Translations under genes and position numbers: made by a program | DNA from: Novipirellula caenicola | GTDB taxonomy: Bacteria; Planctomycetota; Planctomycetia; Pirellulales; Pirellulaceae | Assembly: GCF_039545035.1 (NCBI RefSeq) | Contig: NZ_BAABRO010000005.1 | Location: forward strand, 248,001 to 312,000 | DNA length: 64,000 bases | Direction of reading: 5' to 3' | Notes under the pieces: generated by a model | Told to the model about the DNA's origin: nothing | Seen by the model: only the letters and a program-made list of their open reading frames with translations | The model's database searches: none | In this document: piece by piece, positions 8,541 through 18,670 of the stretch | How positions within the stretch are numbered: position 1 is the first letter of the stretch | Layout of the letters: every line of letters begins with the position of its first letter

Positions 8541-9902
8541 ATGCCATCACGCCCCCTAAAAGATCGCACTTGGTCATGGTTTGTCTCCAAGATATTGCTG
8601 CCAGCGGGGGATCGTGCATTTGGACAGCAAATGATGCAGAGATACCATTTCCTGCAACAGGCCCAGTGGTGGGATTCCGAGCGAGTGCAAGCGTATCGTG
8701 ACGAAGCACTCGCCAAATTGATTCGCACGTCGTATGCGGAAGTCCCTTTTTATCGCCAGCAAATGGAGGCGGCGGGAGTAAAGCCAAGCGATATTCGCAC
8801 CGCTGCGGATCTCGTCAAACTGCCGGTGGTCGACAAGACGATGTTGCGATCGGGCTATCCTGATCAAACAACCAGAGACACCGGACAAAAGGTCTACGAA
8901 GCGTGCACGTCGGGGTCAACAGGCAAAAATTTTTGCATCAAAGAAGATGCTTGGACGGCTGGCTGGTACCGTGCCTCGTTCTTGTTGTGTTTGGATTGGG
9001 CGGATTGGACGTTTGGCGAACCACATCTGCAGACCGGCATCACGTTGAATCGATCAATCGACCGCCGCATCAAAGACCGACTATTGCGTTGCCACTACAT
9101 TCCCGCATTTGACCTGCACGACGACCGTTTGGATGAAAACCTAGAACGAATTGATCGATACAAAATTGATCACGTATGGGGGTACCCTAGCAGCCTGTAC
9201 TACTTGGCAAGACGGGCAAAAAAGCAGGGCTGGAACCGGCCGCTGCGATCGGTGATCACGTGGGGTGACATGGTGTATCCGCGGTATCGAGAAATGATCG
9301 AATCGACGTTTGGCACTCAGGTCCGGGACACCTATGGATGTTGCGAGGGAATGCACATTGCAGCCCAATGTGGTCACGACAACCAATATCACATCCACTC
9401 GTTGGACGTCATCGTCGAGTACCTCGATGCGGACAACAACCCCGTCGGTGCCAATCAAACCGGCGACGTGATCGTAACGCGTCTACACCCCGGCCCGATG
9501 CCGTTAATCCGTTATCGTATTGGCGACCGTGCGACCCGTAGCGATGGCCAACCTTGTCGTTGCGGACGTGGATTTGAATTAATGCGAGGTATCCAGGGAC
9601 GTGACACCGATTGTGTTGTTACCCCGACAGGAAACCGATTGATTGTTCATTTCTTCACCGGGGTGCTGGAACATTTCCAAGAAGTCGATTCGTTTCAGGT
9701 AGTTCAAAACGAACGAGATTCTGTGCAAGTTCGGATCGTGCCGCGTCAAGGGTTCTCCCGCGAAACCAAACAACACATTGCATCGACCCTGGCCGAACGA
9801 GGGGCGGAAGATCTTCGCGTCGATGTGGAAACGGTTTCAGAAATTCCGCTGACCCCGGCGGGCAAACGTCGCTTTGTGATCAACAATCTTGACCGCCCCT
9901 GA
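8541..9902 (+). CDS. CapK/PaaK-like adenylate-forming enzyme
   Basis: The start is the ATG at 8541, 5 bp after the previous stop; 453 aa. It belongs to the phenylacetate-CoA ligase/CapK branch of adenylate-forming enzymes. The AMP-binding loop is ACTSGSTGKNF, followed by DTYGCCEG (A5-like motif) and LIRYRIGDRA (A7/A8 region). CapK-type genes are repeatedly found in capsule and O-antigen clusters, where they are thought to activate an acyl or amino acid group for attachment to the glycan. The activated acid cannot be named. No acyl carrier protein was seen nearby. Confidence 0.83.
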   Translation: MPSRPLKDRTWSWFVSKILLPAGDRAFGQQMMQRYHFLQQAQWWDSERVQAYRDEALAKLIRTSYAEVPFYRQQMEAAGVKPSDIRTAADLVKLPVVDKTMLRSGYPDQTTRDTGQKVYEACTSGSTGKNFCIKEDAWTAGWYRASFLLCLDWADWTFGEPHLQTGITLNRSIDRRIKDRLLRCHYIPAFDLHDDRLDENLERIDRYKIDHVWGYPSSLYYLARRAKKQGWNRPLRSVITWGDMVYPRYREMIESTFGTQVRDTYGCCEGMHIAAQCGHDNQYHIHSLDVIVEYLDADNNPVGANQTGDVIVTRLHPGPMPLIRYRIGDRATRSDGQPCRCGRGFELMRGIQGRDTDCVVTPTGNRLIVHFFTGVLEHFQEVDSFQVVQNERDSVQVRIVPRQGFSRETKQHIASTLAERGAEDLRVDVETVSEIPLTPAGKRRFVINNLDRP

Positions 9903-10020
9903 AATCCAATAGCGGATGAAGGAACCGGTAACAGAAATACAACGCACCAAGGCTGAAAATTTATGGCGGTAAACAATTTGACTTCAAAACATTCCACCTC
10001 AAGTACCGGAGCTAGTGAAT

Positions 10021-11310
10021 ATGTCGACCACTGAGTTGTCGCGACTGGCAACGGAAACGGGGTCATCGTCGGACGGATCACGCCCTCGAATCTGCATATT
10101 AACTCAATACTTTCCTCCTGAGATGGGCGCACCGCAAGCTCGTTTATCGGAGCTTGGCGAACGGCTGATTGATTTGGGTTGGGACGTCGAAGCGTTGACG
10201 GCGCTCCCCAATTACCCGACCGGGAAAGTGTTTGAAGGATTCGACCCTCGGCAGCCGCATGTGCATCAGGTCGGCCGGATTCGCACGGTTCGCGTTCCGC
10301 TGTACACCGCCAAACAAGGTTTTAGCAAACGCATTCGCTGTTATTTCTCGTTCGTTCGCGGTGCCAAGCGTTTTGGTCCCAAACTTTGCCAACGTCCCGA
10401 CCTGTTGTTCGTCGAGTCACCACCGCTTTTCATCAGTTATGCTGCAAAATATTTGGCAAAACGATGGAAGTGTCCCTTTGTATTTAACGTCAGCGATTTG
10501 TGGCCTGAATCAGCGATTCGCATGGGAGTAGTCAAACCCGGTTTAGCCACCAAGATGGCCGAACGTTTGGAACTATCCACCTATCGTCGCGCCACTGCCA
10601 TCACGGGACAATCCGATGAAATCATCGCCTCGGTGCGAGTGCGATGTCCAGAGGTACGAACGCAGGTCATTACCAATGGCGTCGACCCGAGTCGCTTTGG
10701 TCCTGAGCACGCCGACGATGACGCACGGCAATTGCTAGGGCCCGAACCAGGGCCCATCTTTATTTTCGCGGGGCTGCTTGGCTTGGCCCAAGGGTTGAAT
10801 CAAATCCTCGATCTCGCCAAGTCACTCGATGCCTCCACACCAGGGCGTTTCGTCTTAGTCGGAGACGGGCCTGCGCGTGAGGACTTAGAGAAACGGATTG
10901 AGCGTGAATCAATCGACCGCGTCAAGATCGTTCCGGCGCAGCCACGCGAACGGATTCCCGCGCTACTCGCTTCAGCCGATGTCGCCATCATCAGTTTGGG
11001 AATGACCATTCCCGGCGCCGTTCCCAGCAAGATCTACGAGGCGATGGCATCGTCACTGCCGATCTTGTTGATCGCCGACGGCGAACCGGCCAAACGAATA
11101 AAAAATGCAAATTGTGGAATCGCAGTCTCGCCCAGCGACACTCAGAACCTATTACCAACGTTCAAGAAGCTCGCTTGTGACGCGGAGTTGAGACGGCAAT
11201 ATGGCGAGCAAGGACGGGCCGCAGCAGAGACGACCTACAATCGAGACCACATTGCAGCGATGCTTGATCGAGTTCTCAGAGACGTGTTACCGGCATCACG
11301 TGATGCCTAA
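10021..11310 (+). CDS. GT4-family glycosyltransferase, WbuB/WcaI-like
   Basis: The ATG at 10021 is preceded by GGAG at a good distance; a GTG six bases earlier is possible but too close to it. The N terminus [19 protein letters not shown] and the motif [11 protein letters not shown] are hallmarks of the WbuB/WcaI group, which transfers N-acetylated deoxyaminosugars such as fucosamine in O-antigen synthesis. The C-terminal donor-site segment [15 protein letters not shown] is also typical. It opens a second sub-cluster after a 118-bp gap. The donor is uncertain. Confidence 0.86.
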   Translation: MSTTELSRLATETGSSSDGSRPRICILTQYFPPEMGAPQARLSELGERLIDLGWDVEALTALPNYPTGKVFEGFDPRQPHVHQVGRIRTVRVPLYTAKQGFSKRIRCYFSFVRGAKRFGPKLCQRPDLLFVESPPLFISYAAKYLAKRWKCPFVFNVSDLWPESAIRMGVVKPGLATKMAERLELSTYRRATAITGQSDEIIASVRVRCPEVRTQVITNGVDPSRFGPEHADDDARQLLGPEPGPIFIFAGLLGLAQGLNQILDLAKSLDASTPGRFVLVGDGPAREDLEKRIERESIDRVKIVPAQPRERIPALLASADVAIISLGMTIPGAVPSKIYEAMASSLPILLIADGEPAKRIKNANCGIAVSPSDTQNLLPTFKKLACDAELRRQYGEQGRAAAETTYNRDHIAAMLDRVLRDVLPASRDA

Positions 11311-11348
11311 ATGCATGTGGCAACTCTCATGACGGAGAATCAGGGCCG

Positions 11349-12233
11349 ATGAAGGGGATCATTCTAGCCGGTGGAAGTGGCACGCGATTGGCACCGTTGA
11401 CAACCGCGATTAGCAAGCAGTTGTTGCCGGTTTACGATAAACCGATGATCTATTACCCGCTAAGCACATTGATGTTGGCAGGTATTCGCGAGATCTTGGT
11501 CATTTCGACGCCGCAACACACCCCTCTTTTTCAATCCCTTCTCGACGACGGTAGCCAGTGGGGATTGCAGCTGCAATACAAAGTCCAGCCGAAACCGGGC
11601 GGATTGGCTCAAGCGTTTACGCTTGGCGAAGAATTTATCGACGGACACACCAGCTGTCTGACGCTGGGAGACAATCTTTTCTACGGCCAAGGAATGATCA
11701 ATCTGCTCCGACGCAGCGCCTCGATCCAACATGGGGCTCGCGTCTTTGCATACGAGGTTCGCAATCCGACGGCGTACGGAGTCGTTTCCTTTGATGATGA
11801 AGGACACGCGATATCGCTGGAGGAAAAGCCCGAACATCCCAAGTCGAATTTTGCCGTTCCTGGACTCTATTTCTATGATCACCGCGTGTGTGAATTTGCA
11901 AGGACACTAAAACCATCAGCACGAGGCGAGGTTGAAATTACCGATTTAAATCGGATCTATTTGGATGAGGGATCGCTAGGAGTCGAAATGTTCGGCCGCG
12001 GAACGGCTTGGCTGGACACCGGCACCAACGAATCGCTGCTGGACGCAAGCAGTTTTGTCGGAGCTATCGAAAAGCGAACCGGGTTAAAGGTTTCCTGTCC
12101 CGAGGAGATCGCCTACCGGCAGAACTGGATCAGCAAAGATGAATTGGCTGGTCTTGCAGAACAATACAGCAATTCAGACTACGGATACTATTTGAATCGA
12201 CTGCTCCAACAACCCATCAGGCACATTCAATGA
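11349..12233 (+). CDS. rmlA: Glucose-1-phosphate thymidylyltransferase
   Basis: A 294-aa protein, the normal length for RmlA. The signature [16 protein letters not shown]...[17 protein letters not shown] is at the N terminus. LGDNLFYG and [20 protein letters not shown] are typical of the family. It condenses dTTP and glucose 1-phosphate to dTDP-glucose plus pyrophosphate, the first step to dTDP-rhamnose and other 6-deoxysugars. rmlB, rmlC and rmlD are not in the window, so later steps must be elsewhere or the product is used differently. The stop overlaps the next gene by 4 bp. Confidence 0.95.
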   Translation: MKGIILAGGSGTRLAPLTTAISKQLLPVYDKPMIYYPLSTLMLAGIREILVISTPQHTPLFQSLLDDGSQWGLQLQYKVQPKPGGLAQAFTLGEEFIDGHTSCLTLGDNLFYGQGMINLLRRSASIQHGARVFAYEVRNPTAYGVVSFDDEGHAISLEEKPEHPKSNFAVPGLYFYDHRVCEFARTLKPSARGEVEITDLNRIYLDEGSLGVEMFGRGTAWLDTGTNESLLDASSFVGAIEKRTGLKVSCPEEIAYRQNWISKDELAGLAEQYSNSDYGYYLNRLLQQPIRHIQ

Positions 12234-13174
12234 GGGAACAGCAACCGCACACGCCGCTGCGTGTCGTGGTATTGGGCGCAGCAGGATTCCTGGGTTCCTC
12301 GATGACACGTTTTCTCGCGGCACAAGGTCATGATGTGGTTGCCTATTGGCGACAGCCCCGTCCCGAAATAGCGCAACTGCCGGGCGTCGCCTCCGTTCTG
12401 GGCGACATCCGTGATACCTGGATCCTTAGTGATGCAATCAAAGGCGCCGACATCATTTATCATTTTGCTTCGGCCACCTATCCAAGCCGTTTCTTTTCGG
12501 AGCCAGCAGCCGAATACACGGAAGCACTCAGCCCATTGCTGGTGTTGATGGAAACCGCCGCTTATCACGGTGTTCGAAAAATCGTTTTTCCGTCTTCCGG
12601 TGGAACCGTTTATGCGGACACCGATCAACCACGACACGAAGATTCAGCAACCGATCCTCGTTCGCCTTACGCCATTTTCAAATTGGCTGCCGAACAACTA
12701 CTGCGTCACGCAACTCGCCGAGGGTTATTCGCCACTGACATCTTCCGGATTGGAAACCCCTATGGACCGGGACAACGCACACGCCCAGGACAAGGCGTAT
12801 TGCCACATTGGATCGAAGCTCTCCACCATGGAACTCCAATCCGGGTCTATGGTGATGGCTCCGCAAGCCGAGACTACATTTATATCGAGGACGTATGCCG
12901 ATTGATGGCGATCTCATGCGATCGGTTGGATGAGTCGAACGTTTTTAATCTGGGCACGGGAGTCGCAACTTCACTGGAGGAACTCGTTGGCACCATACGG
13001 CGACTGCTCGACAAAGAGATCGAAGTCGTTCATTTGCCCCATCGCAGCAGTGATATCACGTCAATTTCATTAGACCCGCAGCGGTTGCTCACCTTGGTGC
13101 CAAACTATCAATTCATCCCAATGGAAGAAGGCATTCGGCGAACCCTTCAACATCATCGACTATTATCAGTCTAA
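12230..13174 (+). CDS. NAD-dependent sugar epimerase/dehydratase (extended SDR)
   Basis: A 314-aa extended short-chain dehydrogenase. The NAD-binding loop is [12 protein letters not shown]. The catalytic region shows FPSSGGTVY and the YxxxK pair in [13 protein letters not shown] and [16 protein letters not shown] are typical of nucleotide-sugar epimerases of the GalE/WbpP type. It should act on a nucleotide sugar, possibly the dTDP-sugar made by the RmlA encoded just before it, to which it is coupled by an ATGA overlap. The exact reaction (4-epimerase, 4,6-dehydratase or 4-reductase) cannot be settled by eye. Confidence 0.85.
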   Translation: MREQQPHTPLRVVVLGAAGFLGSSMTRFLAAQGHDVVAYWRQPRPEIAQLPGVASVLGDIRDTWILSDAIKGADIIYHFASATYPSRFFSEPAAEYTEALSPLLVLMETAAYHGVRKIVFPSSGGTVYADTDQPRHEDSATDPRSPYAIFKLAAEQLLRHATRRGLFATDIFRIGNPYGPGQRTRPGQGVLPHWIEALHHGTPIRVYGDGSASRDYIYIEDVCRLMAISCDRLDESNVFNLGTGVATSLEELVGTIRRLLDKEIEVVHLPHRSSDITSISLDPQRLLTLVPNYQFIPMEEGIRRTLQHHRLLSV

Positions 13175-13230
13175 AATGAGACACTCAATATTCAACGATA
13201 TCATGCATCGTTACAAAGGAATCATCGGTC

Positions 13231-14460
13231 GTGATTGATACGCTATGCGATAATGAACCGAAGCTCAAAAACTCGCAACCTCTGTTGGCCAAGCGACTGC
13301 TGATTGTCTACGAAAATTATCCGCTCGAAACGAACACCGCCCGTGCGGTACCGAGACTTCTGGCGCAATTGGCAGCACATTTTGCAAGCACTGACGAAGC
13401 CACCGAAGTGATCGCCATTGGTCCGGGAAAGACCCACATCGAAGGCGTGCGATCGGTTTCTGCGACGCTTGGGCTTGCCGGACGCGTCCGCTGTCGCGTT
13501 CATGGCAGTCGCGTAGGACGCTCGCTTGGCGTTCGTCAAACAGTGGAGTCAACAATTCCCTTTCAACGCGCCCGCGAGGCTTTGAAGCAGTTTGCGCAAA
13601 CTGCCGATGAACAGACAATCGTTATCGCCTCAACAATGGCGGTCGCTGTATTGGCCAAACAAGTCTTGCCACGCGCCCGTGTCGTATATTGGATTCAGAG
13701 TTTGCCACGTCTAGGGCAAGAAGCGTTGGCAGCACGTGCTGTAGCGGGAGCCGACGTGGTGGTCGCCCCTACTCACGCTATCTATACGGATCTATTTTCT
13801 CTGATTTGCCGAGATCGATTTTCGTCACCCGTATGGCAAATCCCAAATTGGGCTGACGGATCTCATTTCAAAAAATTATCTGCCGAGCAGGTTGCTGAAA
13901 CCCGTCAACGCGTTGGGCTTGCCGAGGATGATTTTGCCGTCATGCACGTTGGGCGGGCGCCCGAAAAAGGACTGCAGATAGCCAAAACCGCACTGGCGAT
14001 CGGAAATTTCCAAAAGAATACGGTGCTGGTCACGATTGGTGGTGCAACGAAGGAACGAGGTCGCTTGAGTGAGCACGCCGAATTCCTTCAATTGGGCTGG
14101 GTTTCGCTCGAGGAATTGAACGCGATTTATCAAACATGTCAACTCGGACTTGTTCCCAGCGTGTGGTGGGAGAATTGTCCGCTGGCTTTGATCGAAATGA
14201 TGTCCTTGGGAATTTGCCCGATTGGATCGCGTGTCGGCGGCATCCCCGAGATGATTCGTCATGGTGAAAGCGGATTCATTGTGGATGCTCCCAATGATGT
14301 GGCTGCATGGGCATCAGCGATCCAAACGCTGGCTGCCGATGACGCACTTCGCAACCGACTTGGGCACCAAGCATCCATCTCGGTACAGCAACAATTCGAT
14401 CGCCAGAGAATCTTGTCACAATGGCGTCAAGTGCTCAATACAGTCATCGCAACCGCCTAA
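13231..14460 (+). CDS. GT4-family glycosyltransferase
   Basis: A 409-aa protein starting at GTG 13231, with AAAGGA upstream as a ribosome binding site. The first 20 residues are non-conserved. The catalytic domain shows VMHVGRAPEKGLQIAKTAL, the EX7E motif ENCPLALIE, and the donor loop GGIPEMIRHGESGFIVD. The HGxSGF pattern is classic for GT4. It is probably one of the glycan-extending enzymes. Short gaps on both sides suggest it stays in the same transcription unit. Confidence 0.86.
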   Translation: MIDTLCDNEPKLKNSQPLLAKRLLIVYENYPLETNTARAVPRLLAQLAAHFASTDEATEVIAIGPGKTHIEGVRSVSATLGLAGRVRCRVHGSRVGRSLGVRQTVESTIPFQRAREALKQFAQTADEQTIVIASTMAVAVLAKQVLPRARVVYWIQSLPRLGQEALAARAVAGADVVVAPTHAIYTDLFSLICRDRFSSPVWQIPNWADGSHFKKLSAEQVAETRQRVGLAEDDFAVMHVGRAPEKGLQIAKTALAIGNFQKNTVLVTIGGATKERGRLSEHAEFLQLGWVSLEELNAIYQTCQLGLVPSVWWENCPLALIEMMSLGICPIGSRVGGIPEMIRHGESGFIVDAPNDVAAWASAIQTLAADDALRNRLGHQASISVQQQFDRQRILSQWRQVLNTVIATA

Positions 14461-14542
14461 GAAACCGTAATTGACTAGTGATCGAATTTTCTAATCAGGA
14501 CTTCGGAACAGGTTTGTTGACACCCTAGAAGGATAAATCAAG

Positions 14543-15349
14543 ATGGCAACTCTTACTCAACTTGCGAATCAGTTTAACTCCGACAAGGGCGACCAAGTTC
14601 GATGTTGCCACCGCTACACAACTCTTTATGAAACAATTTTCGAACCTTACCGTGATCGTCCCATTTCGATCCTCGAGATTGGGCTCCAGCGAGAAACCAC
14701 GCAACATCAACTTGATTGCCCCTCGCTGAGAATGTGGCTTGAGTTTTTTCCGCAAGCCAAGATTGCTGGCTTTGATCTGACCGATTTCAGCGAGGTCGAC
14801 ATTCCGCGAGCCAAGACGTACCAGGGGGACCAGAGCGATGCCAATCGTCTTCGAGAAGTCGCCGAAGACGCCGGTCCATTCGACATCATCATTGATGATG
14901 GCAGCCATGCGTCGGCCCATCAACAAATTACCCTCGGCACGCTTTGGCCCTACCTGAATCCCGGTGGGCTGTTTGTGATCGAAGATGCCCATTGGCAACC
15001 CCAACGCGACGTCGAGCGACGAGAGGGTACCGAAACCATGCTGTCGATCTTCAAACGGTTTTCCATTTATGGCGAACCCATCGAATCACCGTATCTCAGC
15101 GACGAACGCTGTCACGAACTAGAACAAGACATTGTGCGATGCACTTTTTCGCATCCGTTTGTCGATGAAAGGACAAAGCCGCAAAAAAGATCGATGATCC
15201 GAGAGGTCGCTCGGCGTGTATTGAAGGGAAAAAAACGCTACTCGGACCAGCGTCTTTTCAAACTGATCGTCCTGGAAAAAAGAGGAACGGCAGATCAAAG
15301 CCGCGGACTCGAGACCACGGCGGTCCAAATGACGTGTGATTCGGTTTAG
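14543..15349 (+). CDS. SAM-dependent O-methyltransferase (MycE/Methyltransf_24-like)
   Basis: A 268-aa protein with a good ribosome binding site (AGAAGGA). The segment ILEIG...SLRMWLEFFP, then IAGFDLTDFSE, GDQSD and DIIIDDGSHAS, matches the macrolide-sugar O-methyltransferase MycE group. In that group IDDGSH provides the metal-binding acidic residues and a catalytic His. These enzymes methylate hydroxyls of deoxysugars, so this is a good candidate for sugar O-methylation on the glycan. The last about 60 residues are basic and variable. Confidence 0.78.
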   Translation: MATLTQLANQFNSDKGDQVRCCHRYTTLYETIFEPYRDRPISILEIGLQRETTQHQLDCPSLRMWLEFFPQAKIAGFDLTDFSEVDIPRAKTYQGDQSDANRLREVAEDAGPFDIIIDDGSHASAHQQITLGTLWPYLNPGGLFVIEDAHWQPQRDVERREGTETMLSIFKRFSIYGEPIESPYLSDERCHELEQDIVRCTFSHPFVDERTKPQKRSMIREVARRVLKGKKRYSDQRLFKLIVLEKRGTADQSRGLETTAVQMTCDSV

Positions 15350-15426
15350 TTTTCCCCCAAGCTCGTTCTCCCCGTCTTGATCCTTTCCGAATTCAAAGCA
15401 TTCCCCAAGCAAAGTCTGATAGTAGT

Positions 15427-16587
15427 TTGACCCAATCCAAAACCCAAAGCCAGGAACCCCAGAGCCCAGACATCGTCGCCTGTGTGGTCGGGGCACGCCC
15501 CAATTTTGTCAAAATGGGGCCGATCCTTCGTGGCATCGCAGCCAGTGCGCCCGCCGTGCAAACTCGCTTGGTCCACACCGGGCAACATTACGATGATGCC
15601 ATGAGCGATTCATTCTTTCGGCAACTCGGCTTGCCCCAACCCGACGTTCACTTGTCGGTCGGTTCAGGACGTCAAGGCGAGCAGACCGCAAAGATTCTGG
15701 ACAGCTATGAGCGTTGGTTGCTCGAATGTGATCAGCCTCCCTCGGCAACGTTGGTCGTCGGTGATGTCAACTCGACCGTGGGATGCGCGCTGGCATCGGT
15801 CAAACTGGGGATTCCCGTGATCCACGTCGAAGCAGGCTTACGCAGCTTTGACCGGACGATGCCCGAAGAGATCAACCGAGTGGTCACCGATGCGATCTCG
15901 GAATTACTGTTGGTCAGCGAACCAAGCGGACGTGAAAACCTGCTTAGGGAAGGCAAGCGGGACGAGTCGATTCGCTTGTGTGGAAACGTGATGATCGATG
16001 TATTGCGGTCGCAACTTGAGGCTGCCACGGCGCTCGATCCGCTTGCCAAAATGGGTCTCCGCAAAAACCAATATGTGGTTTGGACCATGCACCGCCCGTC
16101 CAATGTGGACGATCCAGAGCTGCTGCGTCAACTATGCGAATCGATGATGCAAATCGCCGAACGCTTGCCGGTTGTTTTTCCTGTTCATCCTCGGACCCGC
16201 AGTCGATTGGAGGCCATCGGATTGTGGCAGACGCTCGAGTCGAGTCCATCGATCTTGGCAACGGCTCCGCTTAGCTATCACGAATTGCTCGGGCTGACGT
16301 CCAATGCCAAGATCATCATTACCGATTCGGGCGGATTGCAAGAAGAAGCAACCGCACTGGAAATCCCCTGCCTGACGTTACGTGAAAATACCGAGCGTCC
16401 GATCACCGTCGATGAAGGCACCAGCGTGTTGGTCGGACATGACGTTGGTTTACTTGTAAAACTTGTTGACGATGTGATCGCAAACAAATTCAAACAGGGA
16501 CGATGTCCCCAATTGTGGGACGGATCCGCAGGCCGACGCGTGGGCGCCGAAGTCGCAGCCTTTCTGGTTGCTCGCAAGGAACGGTGA
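15427..16587 (+). CDS. wecB: UDP-N-acetylglucosamine 2-epimerase (non-hydrolysing)
   Basis: A 386-aa protein. The only plausible start that keeps the first beta strand (CVVGARPNFVKMGPIL) is TTG at 15427. Family signatures are HTGQHYDDAMSDSFF, VHVEAGLRSFDRTMPEEINR (with the catalytic Asp/Glu region) and DSGGLQEEA near the C terminus. It interconverts UDP-GlcNAc and UDP-ManNAc and supplies an aminosugar precursor for the polysaccharide. The 77-bp gap before it holds no clear promoter. Confidence 0.92.
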   Translation: MTQSKTQSQEPQSPDIVACVVGARPNFVKMGPILRGIAASAPAVQTRLVHTGQHYDDAMSDSFFRQLGLPQPDVHLSVGSGRQGEQTAKILDSYERWLLECDQPPSATLVVGDVNSTVGCALASVKLGIPVIHVEAGLRSFDRTMPEEINRVVTDAISELLLVSEPSGRENLLREGKRDESIRLCGNVMIDVLRSQLEAATALDPLAKMGLRKNQYVVWTMHRPSNVDDPELLRQLCESMMQIAERLPVVFPVHPRTRSRLEAIGLWQTLESSPSILATAPLSYHELLGLTSNAKIIITDSGGLQEEATALEIPCLTLRENTERPITVDEGTSVLVGHDVGLLVKLVDDVIANKFKQGRCPQLWDGSAGRRVGAEVAAFLVARKER

Positions 16588-16622
16588 ATAAGAGCGAAAT
16601 GAATATCCCTAATGAAGGCTCC

Positions 16623-17864
16623 ATGAACGTCCCATTCTTTCGGCCGTCGATTTCAGAAACCGCTATCGCGGAAGTGACCGAGTGTCTTCGCTCGGGGTGG
16701 TTGACCACGGGTCCACGAGTGAAACAGTTCGAATTCGAGTTTGCCAAGTTCATTGGTGCCAAACACGCCGTCGCAGTGAACTCGTGTACCGCCGCGCTGC
16801 ACTTGGCGGTCGAGGCCATGCAGCTAAAAGCGGGACAGGGGGTTCTGGTACCGACAATGACCTTTGCCGCCACTGCGGAAATTGTGCTGTATCAAGGCGG
16901 GATTCCAATTCTGGTCGATTGCGATCCCGCCACACTGAATATGGATTTTGAGGACGCCGCGAACAAGTTGGAAGCCGCTCGCAGTGGAACGCTGCAGGGT
17001 TCACCAATCGAAGTCGTCGGGATCATTCCGGTGCATGTGGGTGGATTGATGCTCGACGTCGATCACATTGACGCCTTCGCAAAGAAGCACACATTGTGGG
17101 TCGTCGAAGACGCCGCTCATGCCCTGCCATCGGCCTACCGCAGCGGCGCGGACCAAGCTTGGCGGATGTGTGGCGAGAACACAGCGGCAGTGACCTGTTA
17201 TTCGTTTTACGCCAACAAGACGATGACCACCGGCGAAGGAGGAATGGCGGTGACAAGTGACCCGCACTTGGCCGACCGAATGCGGCAAATGTCGCTGCAT
17301 GGTTTGTCCCATGACGCTTGGAAGCGTTTTCAAGGTAACAGCCAATGGGACTATCAGATCGTCGCCCCCGGATACAAATACAACCTGACCGATCTAGCGG
17401 CTGCGATCGGCTTGCATCAACTGCAGCGAGTTGAGGCGATGCGTCAAGAACGTGAAAACATTGCCGAATTCTTTTTTCAACGATTTCGCAATGTCGCGGA
17501 ATTGGAATTGCCTCCGCAACTGGAAAACCGCCTGCATTCTTGGCATTTATTCCCCATTCGTCTGTGTCTGGATCGGTTGAGCATTGACCGCAACGAATTC
17601 ATCCAATGTTTACGTGAGCGTGGCGTGGGATGCTCGGTCCATTGGCGTCCCCTGCATTTGCATCCCTATTATCAGGAAACGCTGCAGTGGCAGGCATCTG
17701 ATTGCCCCACGGCAACCCATGTTTGGAATCGGCTTGTCAGCCTTCCAATCTTCCCCGGCATGACCGAACCCGAACAAGAGCATGTGGTTCGCGTGGTCAC
17801 GGAGCTGTGTGCGAAATACTCGTTGCGACAGCCAGCAGCGCAGACGAATCCATCGGGAACCTAA
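16623..17864 (+). CDS. DegT/DnrJ/EryC1/StrS-family PLP aminotransferase
   Basis: Starts at 16584 (GTG), 16599 and 16623 are all in frame; 16623 (MNVPFFRPSIS) is preferred because GAAGG lies 5 bp upstream and the family usually begins at this point. It is 413 aa. The PLP lysine is about residue 199 in ANKTMTTGEGG, and the upstream WVVEDAAHALPSAY supplies the PLP-ring Asp and His. These enzymes aminate 3- or 4-keto nucleotide sugars. With the epimerase/dehydratase it may form a dTDP- or UDP-aminodeoxysugar. Confidence 0.92.
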   Translation: MNVPFFRPSISETAIAEVTECLRSGWLTTGPRVKQFEFEFAKFIGAKHAVAVNSCTAALHLAVEAMQLKAGQGVLVPTMTFAATAEIVLYQGGIPILVDCDPATLNMDFEDAANKLEAARSGTLQGSPIEVVGIIPVHVGGLMLDVDHIDAFAKKHTLWVVEDAAHALPSAYRSGADQAWRMCGENTAAVTCYSFYANKTMTTGEGGMAVTSDPHLADRMRQMSLHGLSHDAWKRFQGNSQWDYQIVAPGYKYNLTDLAAAIGLHQLQRVEAMRQERENIAEFFFQRFRNVAELELPPQLENRLHSWHLFPIRLCLDRLSIDRNEFIQCLRERGVGCSVHWRPLHLHPYYQETLQWQASDCPTATHVWNRLVSLPIFPGMTEPEQEHVVRVVTELCAKYSLRQPAAQTNPSGT

Positions 17865-17869
17865 TCCCT

Positions 17870-18520
17870 GTGTCGAACAAAACCTCCTCCATCGCGATGC
17901 CCCTGTTACAGGCGACTCCGGTTCAAACCGCCGCGAAGCGTAGCTTTGACATGCTCGCATCGGGGTTAGGAATTTTGCTTTTATCGCCACTGTTGATTGT
18001 GATCGCGGTAATCATTCGTTTCACCAGTTCCGGTCCGGTGTTGTTTCAACAAACACGCGTGGGGCGACAACTGCGGCCGTTCAAGATCCTGAAATTTCGC
18101 ACCATGGTCGAGAATGCGGCTTCGTTGGGGCCAGCCATCACGTCGGGCGGCGATCCGCGGATCACCCGAATCGGACGACTGCTACGAAAAACAAAGTTGG
18201 ATGAATTGCCACAATTGTTCAACATCCTCAAAGGCGACATGAGTCTGGTCGGTCCTCGGCCAGAAGTCCCTAAGTACGTCGAGATGTTCGAGGATGACTT
18301 CCGACAAATCTTGATCGTCCGACCAGGTTTAACCGATTTAGCATCGATCAAGTATCGAGACGAATCGAGCGTTTTGGCGCAGTCCGAAGACCCTGAACGT
18401 GAATACGTCACCCGGATTCTTCCGGACAAAATTGAATTGGCGAAACAGTATGTTCGTCATTCCTCGATCGCACTGGATGTGAGAGTGATCTTGCGAACGC
18501 TCTTACAACTTTTTCGCTAA
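17870..18520 (+). CDS. Initiating sugar-phosphate transferase (Bac_transf, WcaJ/PglC type)
   Basis: A 216-aa protein with start GTG at 17870 (ATG 17897 is an alternative). It is a minimal catalytic version: a re-entrant or membrane helix (MLASGLGILLLSPLLIVIAVII) followed by PVLFQQTRVGRQLRPFKILKFRTM, DELPQLFNILKGDMSLVGPRPE and RPGLTDLASI, all hallmarks of polyprenyl-phosphate hexose-1-phosphate transferases. It moves a sugar-1-phosphate to undecaprenyl phosphate at the inner membrane and so starts glycan assembly. It is the last gene of the cluster; the 150 bp after it hold only a weak GC-rich inverted repeat. Confidence 0.93.
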   Translation: MSNKTSSIAMPLLQATPVQTAAKRSFDMLASGLGILLLSPLLIVIAVIIRFTSSGPVLFQQTRVGRQLRPFKILKFRTMVENAASLGPAITSGGDPRITRIGRLLRKTKLDELPQLFNILKGDMSLVGPRPEVPKYVEMFEDDFRQILIVRPGLTDLASIKYRDESSVLAQSEDPEREYVTRILPDKIELAKQYVRHSSIALDVRVILRTLLQLFR

Positions 18521-18670
18521 CCGCGATAACCGCCGCGGGTGGTGGCGATTTGCAGAAATGCAAGACGCTGCTCGTCTTCTGCTGTACAAGCCATTTTCTG
18601 TTTCCGCTGATCTTGGATGCGGAACTCATTGGTTCAAACGTTTCGTCGTAAGCATTGATCCCACGTGATC

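Noticed and set aside
14517-14542. TTGACA as a -35 box before the MycE-like methyltransferase
   Set aside because: It is too close to the ATG at 14543 for a -10 box and leader.
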